Below are positions 26,650 to 34,449 of a stretch of DNA of 64,000 nucleotides, piece after piece (position 1 is the first letter of the stretch; each line of letters opens with the position of its first letter). The notes under the pieces are model-generated. The model was not told the origin of the DNA and made no database searches. It saw only the letters and a program-made list of their open reading frames with translations. This DNA comes from Natronoarchaeum mannanilyticum (GTDB lineage: Archaea > Halobacteriota > Halobacteria > Halobacteriales > Natronoarchaeaceae): positions 124,001 through 188,000 of the forward strand of contig NZ_BAAADV010000004.1 in NCBI RefSeq assembly GCF_039522665.1, in the 5' to 3' direction. The position numbers and the translations under genes were made by a program.

Positions 26650-27123
26650 TTACGCGGCGGAGACGTCGATCTCCTCGGCGGCGTCGACGGCGCTGGATTC
26701 GACCTCTTCGTGGGCGTCGAGGAAGGTGTCGAAGGACTCGTCGACGGCGTCGACGTACTCGTCGGCGAACTGCTCGAAGCCGTCGGCGCTCTCGGCGAGC
26801 GCCTCGTGGACGGCCGACCAGGACTCGGCCTGGGCCTCGTCGTAGGCCTCGAACTGCTCGTCGACGAGCTCGCGGGCCTGGTCGAAGTCGACCTCGGCGT
26901 CGGCGGGCGTCGCCTGCTCGACGGCGTCGAAGTAGGCGTGGAGGGCCTCCTTGGTCAGGCGGGCGTTCTGGTCGGCGAGCGACTCGGCGGTTTCGGCGCC
27001 GTCGACCATCGCGTTGACGGCGGCCTTCTGGGCCTCGACGGCCTCGTGGGTGACGTTCTGGGTCTGTTCGAGGGCGGTGCGCTGGAGGTCGAATGCGGTC
27101 TGGATGGGGTTTGCGTTACTCAT
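26650..27123 (-). CDS. phaP: Phasin PhaP (granule-associated protein)
   Basis: A 157-residue amphipathic helical protein expected to coat PHA granules. It starts MSNANPIQTAFDLQRTALEQ and continues as heptad-like helices without cysteines. The gene overlaps the end of phaR by 8 bases and precedes phaE, the phaRPEC order known from Haloferax. ATG 27123 (GGTGAT upstream) is preferred to the in-frame GTG at 27132. Confidence 0.9.
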   Translation of the reverse strand: MSNANPIQTAFDLQRTALEQTQNVTHEAVEAQKAAVNAMVDGAETAESLADQNARLTKEALHAYFDAVEQATPADAEVDFDQARELVDEQFEAYDEAQAESWSAVHEALAESADGFEQFADEYVDAVDESFDTFLDAHEEVESSAVDAAEEIDVSAA

Positions 27124-27421
27124 TGGTATCACCTAGGGGGATGACGATCGTCTGGACGATGTCGCCCTCGTCGATGTCGAGGGCCTCGCGTTCCGCGTCG
27201 GGGATGCTGATCCGCCCGCCGCTCTGCACGCGGGTCTTGAACGTCGCGGTTCCCATCGTCATCGCGGGGAACTGCGAGAGGTTCCCTCCCGCGCCGGCGT
27301 TGGCGGAGAGGAACTGCTTCATCAGCTCCTGCTGACTCTCGACGGCCTGCTCGCCGGCCTCCTGCATCTGCTCTGCGAACAGCGCCGGCGGCCACTGCAT
27401 CCCGCTGGAATCGTCCGTCAT
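27116..27421 (-). CDS. phaR: AbrB-family regulator PhaR
   Basis: A 101-residue regulator. The N-terminal half is helical (ALFAEQMQEAGEQAVESQQE) and may touch the granule or PhaP; the C-terminal ~50 residues are a swapped-hairpin AbrB/SpoVT domain (TFKTRVQSGGRISIPDAERE, ALDIDEGDIVQTIVIPLGDT). In Haloferax mediterranei the equivalent protein represses the phaRP promoter; autoregulation here is inferred. A CTTATTAGC box lies ~27 bases before ATG 27421. Confidence 0.88.
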   Translation of the reverse strand: MTDDSSGMQWPPALFAEQMQEAGEQAVESQQELMKQFLSANAGAGGNLSQFPAMTMGTATFKTRVQSGGRISIPDAEREALDIDEGDIVQTIVIPLGDTNE

Positions 27422-27460
27422 CACTACTGTGTACTCGGCGGGCGCTAATAAGCCTTGCCC

Positions 27461-27492
27461 TCAGATGGTTCTCAATGGTATCAGATGGTATC
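27461..27492. promoter_or_regulatory. Three ATGGT direct repeats at 10-base spacing upstream of phaR
   Basis: ATGGT occurs at 27465, 27475 and 27485, one helical turn apart, within TCAGATGGTT-CTCAATGGTA-TCAGATGGTA. The block lies upstream of the putative phaR TATA box and in the shared region with divergent phaJ. A candidate operator for PhaR or another PHA regulator; no binding data are available here. Confidence 0.45.
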
Positions 27493-27663
27493 GGCTGGAA
27501 CGAGGTCGCTCGGCGCCGATTTCCGGCCGTTCCGCGCGGCGGTGATTCGGCCGATTGCGATTCGGCGTCGATCCGACGTCGGCGCGACGCCGATGTCGGG
27601 CCGACGAACCCGAGCGCTGCCGCGGCCAGAGGACTGATAACCCCTGGGTTGCTTCGGGCGTCT

Positions 27664-28335
27664 ATGTCCGACAACACGACGCCCGCAAATCCGCTGTCGG
27701 CGATGACCGACGCGTGGGTGCAGATGACGCAGACGGCGATCGAGAGCGCGACCGCCGTGAATCGCGCCGCCCTCGGCACCTACCAGGACAGTAACGGCGA
27801 CGACCGCCCGAACGACGCCGTGAGCGACGGGGGCGCCAAAGCCGAGTCGGCGCCGGGCACGGAGCCGAGCGAGCTCCCCTCGCTCGCGTTCGAGGACGCC
27901 GAGTGGTCGTTCGATCGTTCAGCCGAGGATGCCACCGCGCTCGCGGTCGGCGACAGCGTCACGTTCACGAAGCGGATCACCGCCGAAGACGTCGAGCGGT
28001 TCGCCGCGGTCAGCGGCGACACGAATCGCCTGCACCTCGACGACGAGTTCGCCGAGGACTCGCGCTTCGGCGGCCGCATCGCCCACGGGACGCTCGTCTC
28101 GGGACTGATCAGCGCCGCGCTCGCGCGCCTCCCCGGGCTCACGATCTACCTCTCGCAGGATCTGGAGTTCCGCGGTCCGGTCGAGCTCGACGACCGAGTC
28201 AGCGCGGTCGTCGAGATCGTCGAGGATCTGGGCGACGGCCAGTTCCGGCTCGCGACGACGATCGAGAACGCCGAGTCGGGGACGACCGTGATCGACGGCG
28301 AGGCCGTCGTACTGATCGACGAACTACCCGTGTAG
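27664..28335 (+). CDS. phaJ: (R)-specific enoyl-CoA hydratase PhaJ (MaoC-like) with phasin-like N-terminus
   Basis: A 223-residue hot-dog-fold protein that would supply (R)-3-hydroxyacyl-CoA from fatty-acid oxidation to PHA synthase. The hydratase-2 motif is FAAVSGDTNRLHLDDEFA with catalytic Asp and His, followed by GGRIAHGTLVSGLISAAL. The first ~40 residues (NPLSAMTDAWVQMTQTAIES) resemble the N-termini of PhaP and PhaC, suggesting granule targeting. Start ATG 27664; the frame extends upstream without family similarity. Divergent from phaR. Confidence 0.86.
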   Translation: MSDNTTPANPLSAMTDAWVQMTQTAIESATAVNRAALGTYQDSNGDDRPNDAVSDGGAKAESAPGTEPSELPSLAFEDAEWSFDRSAEDATALAVGDSVTFTKRITAEDVERFAAVSGDTNRLHLDDEFAEDSRFGGRIAHGTLVSGLISAALARLPGLTIYLSQDLEFRGPVELDDRVSAVVEIVEDLGDGQFRLATTIENAESGTTVIDGEAVVLIDELPV

Positions 28336-28397
28336 GGGCCGGCTCGTCCGACCAGCGAACGGCCCCCGCGATCCGGCGCGGCGGGCGACCGAAATGT

Positions 28398-28413
28398 TTT
28401 AGGAAAACCTAAA
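28398..28413. promoter_or_regulatory. Metal-regulator type dyad TTTAGG-AAAA-CCTAAA with adjoining TATA
   Basis: A perfect 6-bp inverted repeat spaced by AAAA, immediately followed by GATATATC (28414-28421), a TATA-like box. It resembles DtxR/IdeR-family operators (TTAGG...CCTAA). Occupancy would cover the promoter of the downstream ABC ATPase and block TBP/TFB binding. A SirR/IdeR-type protein is encoded at 62242-62670. Confidence 0.65.
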
Positions 28414-28510
28414 GATATATCTACGGGAGCAACGCCTCTCAGCAGTCGGTCCCGTCGGGCGCCGACGGTTTCGACCGGGAGGCAGGCGGCTCGTCCGTCG
28501 GAGGCAAAGG

Positions 28511-29665
28511 ATGGCAACTCAGGGCACACACAGTTCGCGGACGACCGCGGAGAAACGGGATGCAGACGAACGGGAACGAGCGGCGTCGCGAGGCGAGGCC
28601 GCCCTCTCGATCGAGCAGGTCACGAAATCGTTCGGCACCGAACTCGCCGTCGAGGAGCTGTCGCTGTCGGTCCGACGGGGCGAACTGCTGACGCTGCTGG
28701 GCCCCTCGGGCTGCGGGAAGACGACGACGCTGCGCCTGATCGCCGGGCTCGAACAGCCCGACGAGGGGCAGATCGCGCTGGGCGACCGCGAGGTCTCGAG
28801 CGACGAGACGTTCGTCGCGCCCGAGGACCGCGACGTCGGCGTCGTGTTCCAGGGGTTCGCGCTGTTTCCCCATCTCACCGCCGCGGAGAACGTCGCGTTC
28901 GGGCTGGACGACTACGACGCCGACGCGAAGGACGCCCGCGTCGAGGAGCTGCTCGAACTGGTGGGGCTCGCCGATCAGGGCGACGCCTACCCCAACGAGC
29001 TCTCGGGCGGCCAGCAACAGCGGATCGCGCTGGCGCGCTCGCTGGCGCCCGAGCCCGAGATCCTGCTGCTCGACGAACCGTTCTCGAATCTCGACGTCGA
29101 TCTGCGCGTCGAAATGCGCGAGGAGGTCCGCCGAATTCTCAAGGAGGCCGGCGTCACAGCCGTCTCGGTCACGCACGACCAGGAGGAGGCGCTGTCGATC
29201 AGCGACCGGGTCGCCGTGATGAACGACGGCCGAATCGAGCAGGTCGGCCGTCCGGAAGCGGTGTTCCAGCGCCCGACCTCGCGGTTCGTCGCCGGCTTCC
29301 TCGGCCACGCGAGCTTCCTGTCGGCGTCGGTCGACGGCGAGGACGTCGAGACGCCGATCGCGACGATCGACCGCGACCGGATCTACGGGTTCGCACCCGA
29401 GTACGACGACGCCGAGATCGACGTGCTCGTGCGGCCCGACGACCTGCTCGCCGTGTCGGCCGACGATGACGACGCCGACGGCCGGATCACCTACCGGCGG
29501 TATCTGGGGCCGTCGGTGCTGTACCGCGTGGAGCTCGACGCCGGCGGCACGATCGAGTGCATGCACAACCACAGCGAGACGCTCGATCTCGACGAGCGCG
29601 TCTCGGTCACGCTCACCGCGGACCACGAACTCGCGTGGTTCCCCGCGGACGCCGCGAGCCGGTAA
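28511..29665 (+). CDS. ABC transporter ATP-binding protein, iron/polyamine (FbpC/PotA) type
   Basis: A 384-residue ATPase. Walker A LLGPSGCGKTTTLRLIAGLE, Q-loop VFQGFALFPHLTAAENV, signature NELSGGQQQRIALARSLAPE, Walker B ILLLDEPFSNLDVDLRVEM and H-loop SVTHDQEEALSIS. The C-terminal ~130 residues form a TOBE regulatory domain (DVLVRPDDLL, GGTIECMHN). The DtxR-type dyad upstream suggests ferric iron uptake. No permease or binding protein is next to it, so partners must be elsewhere. ATG 28511 has a GGAGG site. The last codons lie in a 23-bp tandem repeat. Confidence 0.87.
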   Translation: MATQGTHSSRTTAEKRDADERERAASRGEAALSIEQVTKSFGTELAVEELSLSVRRGELLTLLGPSGCGKTTTLRLIAGLEQPDEGQIALGDREVSSDETFVAPEDRDVGVVFQGFALFPHLTAAENVAFGLDDYDADAKDARVEELLELVGLADQGDAYPNELSGGQQQRIALARSLAPEPEILLLDEPFSNLDVDLRVEMREEVRRILKEAGVTAVSVTHDQEEALSISDRVAVMNDGRIEQVGRPEAVFQRPTSRFVAGFLGHASFLSASVDGEDVETPIATIDRDRIYGFAPEYDDAEIDVLVRPDDLLAVSADDDDADGRITYRRYLGPSVLYRVELDAGGTIECMHNHSETLDLDERVSVTLTADHELAWFPADAASR

Positions 29666-29746
29666 GCGCGGACGCCGCGAGCCGGTAAGCGCGGACACCG
29701 CGAGCCGGTAAGCGCGGACACCGCGAGCCGCCGAGCGCGGACGCCG
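29645..29746 (+). repeat. 23-bp tandem repeat, about 4.4 copies, across a stop codon
   Basis: Unit GCGGACGCCGCGAGCCGGTAAGC (split: GCGGACGCCGCG + AGCCGGTAAGC) at 29645, 29668, 29691 and 29714, then a 10-base partial. Copies 3-4 have A for G at position 7; copy 4 replaces GGTAAGC by GCCGAGC. The first copy supplies the final residues and TAA stop of the ABC ATPase. Probably a replication-slippage product. Confidence 0.85.
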
Positions 29747-29804
29747 AACCTTCATTCTGCAGCGCGACCGAACTTATTTGAACGGTCAACGGGTTCGAGG
29801 TTGT

Positions 29805-30461
29805 ATGAACGTGCGCCGCGCAGCGGCGGCGTCCGGGCTGATCGCCCCGGTCGTCGCGGCCCTCGGAATCTTCGGTGCGACGATCCTCGACCCGTCGTTC
29901 GCGTGGACGACGAGCGCGCTCTCGGATACCGGTGCGCTCCCCGACGGCCGGTCGGTGACGTGGTCGTTCGTGAGATCGAACCCGCAGTTTCCGGTGTTCA
30001 ACGGCGGGCTGATCCTCACCGGGATCGTCGGGCTTCCGTTCGCCGCGACGCTGTGGTCGCGCGCGGAGAACGTGCCCCACCGGATCGGCGTCGCCGCGTT
30101 CCTGGTAGCGATCGTCGCGCTCGGACTCGTGGGCGTGTTCCACCTGCCGCGGCCGCCCCACGGCGCGGTTGCGATCACCCACTACCTCGCGGCGACAGTC
30201 GCGCTCTGGACGTTCGGCACCGGCTCCGCGCTGGCCGGCGACGTCCGACGCGGGCTGGCGACGATCTGGCTCGGGATCGGGCACCTGCTGTTCTGGCTCG
30301 TCTGGGCGGCGGTCCTCAGTTCGGGACCCGTTCCCGGACTGGCGATTCCCGAGACGGTCGGCGCGGCGATCTTCGGCGGCTGGGTCGTCGCGACGGCGCT
30401 CGAAGAACTCGGCTGGTGGCAGCCGACTCGGTCGATCGACGGGACCGCCGATCGGCTGTGA
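29805..30461 (+). CDS. DUF998 family membrane protein
   Basis: A 218-residue integral membrane protein with about six hydrophobic segments (SGLIAPVVAALGIFGATIL, FPVFNGGLILTGIVGLPFAA, FLVAIVALGLVGVFHL, TIWLGIGHLLFWLVWAAVL, GAAIFGGWVVATALEEL). The layout SALSDTGAL...NGGL...FHL is that of DUF998, an uncharacterised membrane family. ATG 29805; CTTATTTGA about 30 bases upstream suggests a leaderless transcript. Function unknown. Confidence 0.8.
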   Translation: MNVRRAAAASGLIAPVVAALGIFGATILDPSFAWTTSALSDTGALPDGRSVTWSFVRSNPQFPVFNGGLILTGIVGLPFAATLWSRAENVPHRIGVAAFLVAIVALGLVGVFHLPRPPHGAVAITHYLAATVALWTFGTGSALAGDVRRGLATIWLGIGHLLFWLVWAAVLSSGPVPGLAIPETVGAAIFGGWVVATALEELGWWQPTRSIDGTADRL

Positions 30462-30599
30462 CGCCGCCGTGCACTCGTCTGACCCGCGAACTGGGGCTGT
30501 GAACGTCGTTCTCGGCGCCGGTGCCGACGGTAATCGATCCGGGACGATGTTACCGGAACAGTAGTAATTCTTAACTCCGGGACCCCCTTACGTTCGCTC

Positions 30600-30878
30600 A
30601 TGCACAAAGACGAGCTTCTGGAACTCCACGAGCAGATGGTCATCATCATGGAGAACTTCGCCGAGCGCGACCACGTCGATCCCGAACTGTTCGAGCCCTA
30701 CTACAACCTCGACGTCGACCCCTCGCACGTCCACAAGTCCAAGAGCGAGCACAAGCACGCCGTGTTCGTGCTCGGCAACGCGCTCGCGAACGCGATGAGC
30801 GACGACGAGTTCTCCAGCGCCGGCCGCATCGGCAAGCGGATGCAGGAGCTCGCCGACGACGCCGAGTCCAAGATATAG
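30600..30878 (+). CDS. UPF0058 family protein (paralogue 1)
   Basis: A 92-residue helical protein, MHKDELLELHEQMVIIMENF, with the family's VDPSHVHKSKSEHKHAVFVL histidine-rich segment and NALANAMSD. UPF0058 is restricted to archaea and has no known activity. A second copy is encoded at 41853-42089. TTCTTAACTCC ~30 bases upstream may be the promoter. Confidence 0.88.
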   Translation: MHKDELLELHEQMVIIMENFAERDHVDPELFEPYYNLDVDPSHVHKSKSEHKHAVFVLGNALANAMSDDEFSSAGRIGKRMQELADDAESKI

Positions 30879-31013
30879 GGCCGCCCGCTCGGTGACGCGC
30901 TTTTCTCTACGTCCATTTCGCTCGGCGCCGCATCGGTACCGGATCATCGTCGGCGGGTCCGGCCGGCGCCCACGCCGGAAAGTATTTGGTGCGCATGTGG
31001 CTTGTAGCCGTAT

Positions 31014-33875
31014 ATGAATACGCGCACGCAGGAGCGCGTCGAGCGGTGGGAGTCCCGGTCGTTCTCTGGCGGTTACGGGGGGCTACGCGACCTCTCGGAC
31101 TCCGACTTCTCCGGCGCGGTCGAGGCGGCGGGCGCGTGGCTGTTCATGCTGAACGGCCGCGTCGTCGGCATCCACGAGGGTAGCATCGAGGACTTCGAGG
31201 ACGCCAGCGGGACCGCACACGTCGCGCCGGACCCGGCGCTCCCGCTGCTGTTCTCGATGTGGGAGACCGGCGGCGAGACCCAGGGCAAGTACTACACGGA
31301 GGACACCTCGGTCTCGGAGGTCGACGACACGTTGACCTCCGGTTCGTTCACCGGCTACCTCGAACTGAGCGAGAACGTGCTTTCGGGCGACTACTACGTC
31401 GTCTACTACGGCGGCCGCTCGATGAGCGCCGCCTTCGTCGGCAACAAGGAGGAGCTGCTCGGCGGCGACGAGGCGTTCGAGCGCGCCGACGACGAGGTGG
31501 GCATCTACGAGGTGATCGACGTCGACGTCGACGTGATCGAGATTCCCGAGCCCGAGGGCGCCGACACGACCGACGAATCGGCGACGAGCGACGACGCCGC
31601 CGTCGCCGGCGGGCCGGCACCCGCCCCCGACCGCGAGGACGCCTCGGCGGCCGGGGCGGACGCGCCCGCAGCGAACGACGCGTCCGCACCGAACGACGCG
31701 TCCGTGGCTGCGAGCGCGTCGGACGACACGGCCCCGGATGCGACCGAGGCCACCGGACACGCCGAAACTTCGGCCCCGGATCCGACCGTGAACGACGACG
31801 ATCCGGCCGGTCGGGAGTCGGTCGCAGACGATCGCACGGCCGACGCGGACGCTCGCACACTAGACCCGGACGATTCCGCCACCGACGCCGAGGAGCGCAT
31901 CGCGGGCTACGAGGACGTCGAGTTCGACGGCGAACCCGGAGCGCCGGCCGACGACGCGGACGACGCGATTCCCGGCGGCGATCCGGACGGACTTCCGGAC
32001 GAACTGGTCGACGACGTCGAACCGGCGCCGTCGTCGGACCCCTCCCGGACGGCGTCGTCGAGCGAAGGCCGGGTGTCGGCCGACGATGCGGCATCGGACG
32101 ACGACGCCGAGAACCGAGTTGACGAGCAGTCGCAGGCCGACGAACGATCCGCCGTCCGTGACGCCACGCGCCCCGACGACCGCGGCGGCAGTTCGAGCGA
32201 GCCCGAACGCAGTGGATCTCCGGCCGATCCCGATCGCGGTTCCGACACGCGGACCACCCCGACCGAAGGCGACGGGCGCACCGATCGCGCTGGGACCGGT
32301 GAAAGTTCGAGCCGATCGTCCCAGCGCCGCGACCGCGAGGAGGTCGCCGACGGCGCCGTGAGGGATCGGTCTCCAGCGTCAGACGGTAGAGATGCGGCAG
32401 CCGATGCCGATCCGTCGTCATCCCAGTCCGCCGACGCGTCGGCGGGTCGCGGCCGCTCGGCTCCTGACCATGCGACCGCTTCGGCGGGTGCCACGCCCGA
32501 GGACGACGCTGGGGACGACTCGGAGATCGACTGGGAGAACGTGAGTACGATCCCCTCGCTCGACCCCGACCACAGTTCGACGCCGGAGCCGGCAGACGCC
32601 GGCGGCACCGCGGCGTCGACGGCGTCAGGATCGGCCGGCGGACCGTCGTCGCCGAGCGCAGCGGCGTCCGGATCGAGTTCGTCGCGTTCCGACGAGCCCG
32701 GCGGCCGCGCCGGGCGAAACGGCGGAACCAGCGGGCGCGCGAACGATGCCGACCGACAGTCGTCTCGCCGACAATCCACCCAGGACGCCGACCGACGGTC
32801 GCGACGGGACGCCGACGGACGATCCTCGCAGCCGTCCGCCGGTCGAGCGGCAGAGAGCGACCGCCGGCAGTCCGCGCCCGCTCGTTCCGCCGAAGCGAAC
32901 GCCGGGCCGTCGCAGGCCGATCTCGAGGAGCGCGAGGAGCGGATCGAGGAGCTCGAAGCCGTCGTCGAACGCGTCCGCGAGGAGCGGGACGATCTGAAGA
33001 GCGAGCGCGATCGGCTCGAAGGGAAGAACGAGTCGCTGCAAGACGAGATCGCGCAGTTAGAGGGCGAGATCGAGCGCCTGGAGTCCGAAGTAAAGCGCCT
33101 CGAAACCGCGCTGGAGGACGCCGGTGTGACCGCTCACGACGCCCCGACGCAACTGCACCCCTCCGAGGCGATCGCGGGGACCAACCTGTTCGTCCGGTAC
33201 CGGTCGAAGGGTGAGGCGACGCTCGAGTCGGCCCACGCCGGCGACGCCGACGCCAGCGCCGTCAACGGGAACGTTCGCCTCGAACGACACACCCAGTTCG
33301 ACGCCGACGACGCCGCGGTGAACGGCCAGCCGTACGGCGAGTTCCTCGAATCGACCCTGGAGTACCAGTTCGTCCGCTGGACGGTCGAACAGCTGCTGTA
33401 CGAGATCCGCGACACCGGCCACGCCGGGGGACTCAAGGATCTCTACGACGCGTTGCCCGACGTCGACCGCGCGGAGCTGGGCGGCGAGGTCGACATCGTC
33501 TACGAGGAGGACGGCGAGCAGATCACCGAGCAAGCGACGTTCGACGTCGTGCTGCGCGACCGGATGGGCAACCCGCTCGTCGTCGCCGATCTGAACGACT
33601 CGCGGGACCCCGCCACCGAGTCGATGCTGGTCGAACTGGAATCGGCCGCGAGCCGGATCAAGCAGGCGAACGAGGAGCTCTCGGCGGCGTTCCTGGTGAC
33701 CTCGTCGTTCTTCGAGCCCGGCGCGCTGGAGGCGGTCGCGGAGGCCACCAGCGGCAGCCTGCTGAGTCGTGACTCCCGGGAGAGCTTCGTGAAGCTATCG
33801 CGAAAACAGGGGTATCATCTCTGTCTCGTGGAGGCTCGCGACGACGAGTTCCACATCAACGTGCCCGAACTCTAA
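31014..33875 (+). CDS. Large haloarchaeal protein: N-terminal domain, acidic linker, coiled coil, C-terminal domain (DUF7527-like)
   Basis: A 953-residue protein. Residues ~1-180 are a folded domain (WESRSFSGGYGGLRDLSDSD, AGAWLFMLNGRVVGIHEGSI, YYVVYYGGRSMSAAFVGNKE). About 180-630 is low-complexity Asp/Ser/Ala/Arg sequence. Residues ~635-705 are a strong coiled coil (LEEREERIEELEAVVERVRE, LQDEIAQLEGEIERLESEVK). The C-terminal ~245 residues have mixed alpha/beta content including TFDVVLRDRMGNPLVVADLN, which resembles the core of restriction-endonuclease-like folds (weak). The design recalls structural or scaffolding proteins. No membrane segment or catalytic motif is certain. I recall the family as DUF7527; function unknown. 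Confidence 0.78.
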   Translation: MNTRTQERVERWESRSFSGGYGGLRDLSDSDFSGAVEAAGAWLFMLNGRVVGIHEGSIEDFEDASGTAHVAPDPALPLLFSMWETGGETQGKYYTEDTSVSEVDDTLTSGSFTGYLELSENVLSGDYYVVYYGGRSMSAAFVGNKEELLGGDEAFERADDEVGIYEVIDVDVDVIEIPEPEGADTTDESATSDDAAVAGGPAPAPDREDASAAGADAPAANDASAPNDASVAASASDDTAPDATEATGHAETSAPDPTVNDDDPAGRESVADDRTADADARTLDPDDSATDAEERIAGYEDVEFDGEPGAPADDADDAIPGGDPDGLPDELVDDVEPAPSSDPSRTASSSEGRVSADDAASDDDAENRVDEQSQADERSAVRDATRPDDRGGSSSEPERSGSPADPDRGSDTRTTPTEGDGRTDRAGTGESSSRSSQRRDREEVADGAVRDRSPASDGRDAAADADPSSSQSADASAGRGRSAPDHATASAGATPEDDAGDDSEIDWENVSTIPSLDPDHSSTPEPADAGGTAASTASGSAGGPSSPSAAASGSSSSRSDEPGGRAGRNGGTSGRANDADRQSSRRQSTQDADRRSRRDADGRSSQPSAGRAAESDRRQSAPARSAEANAGPSQADLEEREERIEELEAVVERVREERDDLKSERDRLEGKNESLQDEIAQLEGEIERLESEVKRLETALEDAGVTAHDAPTQLHPSEAIAGTNLFVRYRSKGEATLESAHAGDADASAVNGNVRLERHTQFDADDAAVNGQPYGEFLESTLEYQFVRWTVEQLLYEIRDTGHAGGLKDLYDALPDVDRAELGGEVDIVYEEDGEQITEQATFDVVLRDRMGNPLVVADLNDSRDPATESMLVELESAASRIKQANEELSAAFLVTSSFFEPGALEAVAEATSGSLLSRDSRESFVKLSRKQGYHLCLVEARDDEFHINVPEL

Positions 33876-33899
33876 GGTGGCGTGCCGGGGGTTCGAACG

Positions 33900-34205
33900 T
33901 TAGCTTTCGACTTCGACCGCGTCGTCGATCTTCATCTCGTCGAGCTTGCCGACGATGTCGTCGAGCTTCTCGTCGAGTTCGTCGACGAACTCGGCGGTGC
34001 GCTCGGTCGTGATGGCGCCCTGGCTCGACGGCTCGATGAGGTTCTCCTCCTCGAGCACGCGCAGGGAGTAGCGAACCTTGTGGTGCGGGTAGCCCGTCTC
34101 GTTGGACATCTTGACGATTCCGATCGGCTCGTTCTCGATGACCATCTTGAGAACCTGCAGATGGCGCTCCAGCATGTCCACTTCCTTCTCAAGTCTGTCT
34201 ATCAT
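33900..34205 (-). CDS. Small winged-helix regulator
   Basis: A 101-residue protein. MIDRLEKEVDMLERHLQVLK is a helix with heptads; MSNETGYPHHKVRYSLRVLE and EENLIEPSSQGAITTERTAE are the recognition helix and wing; the C-terminus EFVDELDEKLDDIVGKLDEM is another coiled coil, so a dimer is likely. It is a conserved haloarchaeal family. The start is ATG 34205; the frame upstream encodes unlikely sequence. Divergent from purA. Confidence 0.78.
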   Translation of the reverse strand: MIDRLEKEVDMLERHLQVLKMVIENEPIGIVKMSNETGYPHHKVRYSLRVLEEENLIEPSSQGAITTERTAEFVDELDEKLDDIVGKLDEMKIDDAVEVES

Positions 34206-34449
34206 GGCATTTGTTAACTTGTCTTTGCGGGGTTTAAATGTTACCCTCTCCCCGCCCCGTCGAGTAGGACGTTTGACGTGGTGGGAGTTAACACGTTCGG
34301 TTTTGGCGGTCGATCCGAGCGACTTCGACGATGCGCACCGTCTCGCCCCCGGCTGGCGGACGCGTCCGCGCCGACGCCGCGTCGTCGGATCGGTCCTTAC
34401 CGGGCAAATCGTAATCGGTTTATCCGGGCGCTCGGAATCGGTCCCTGTT

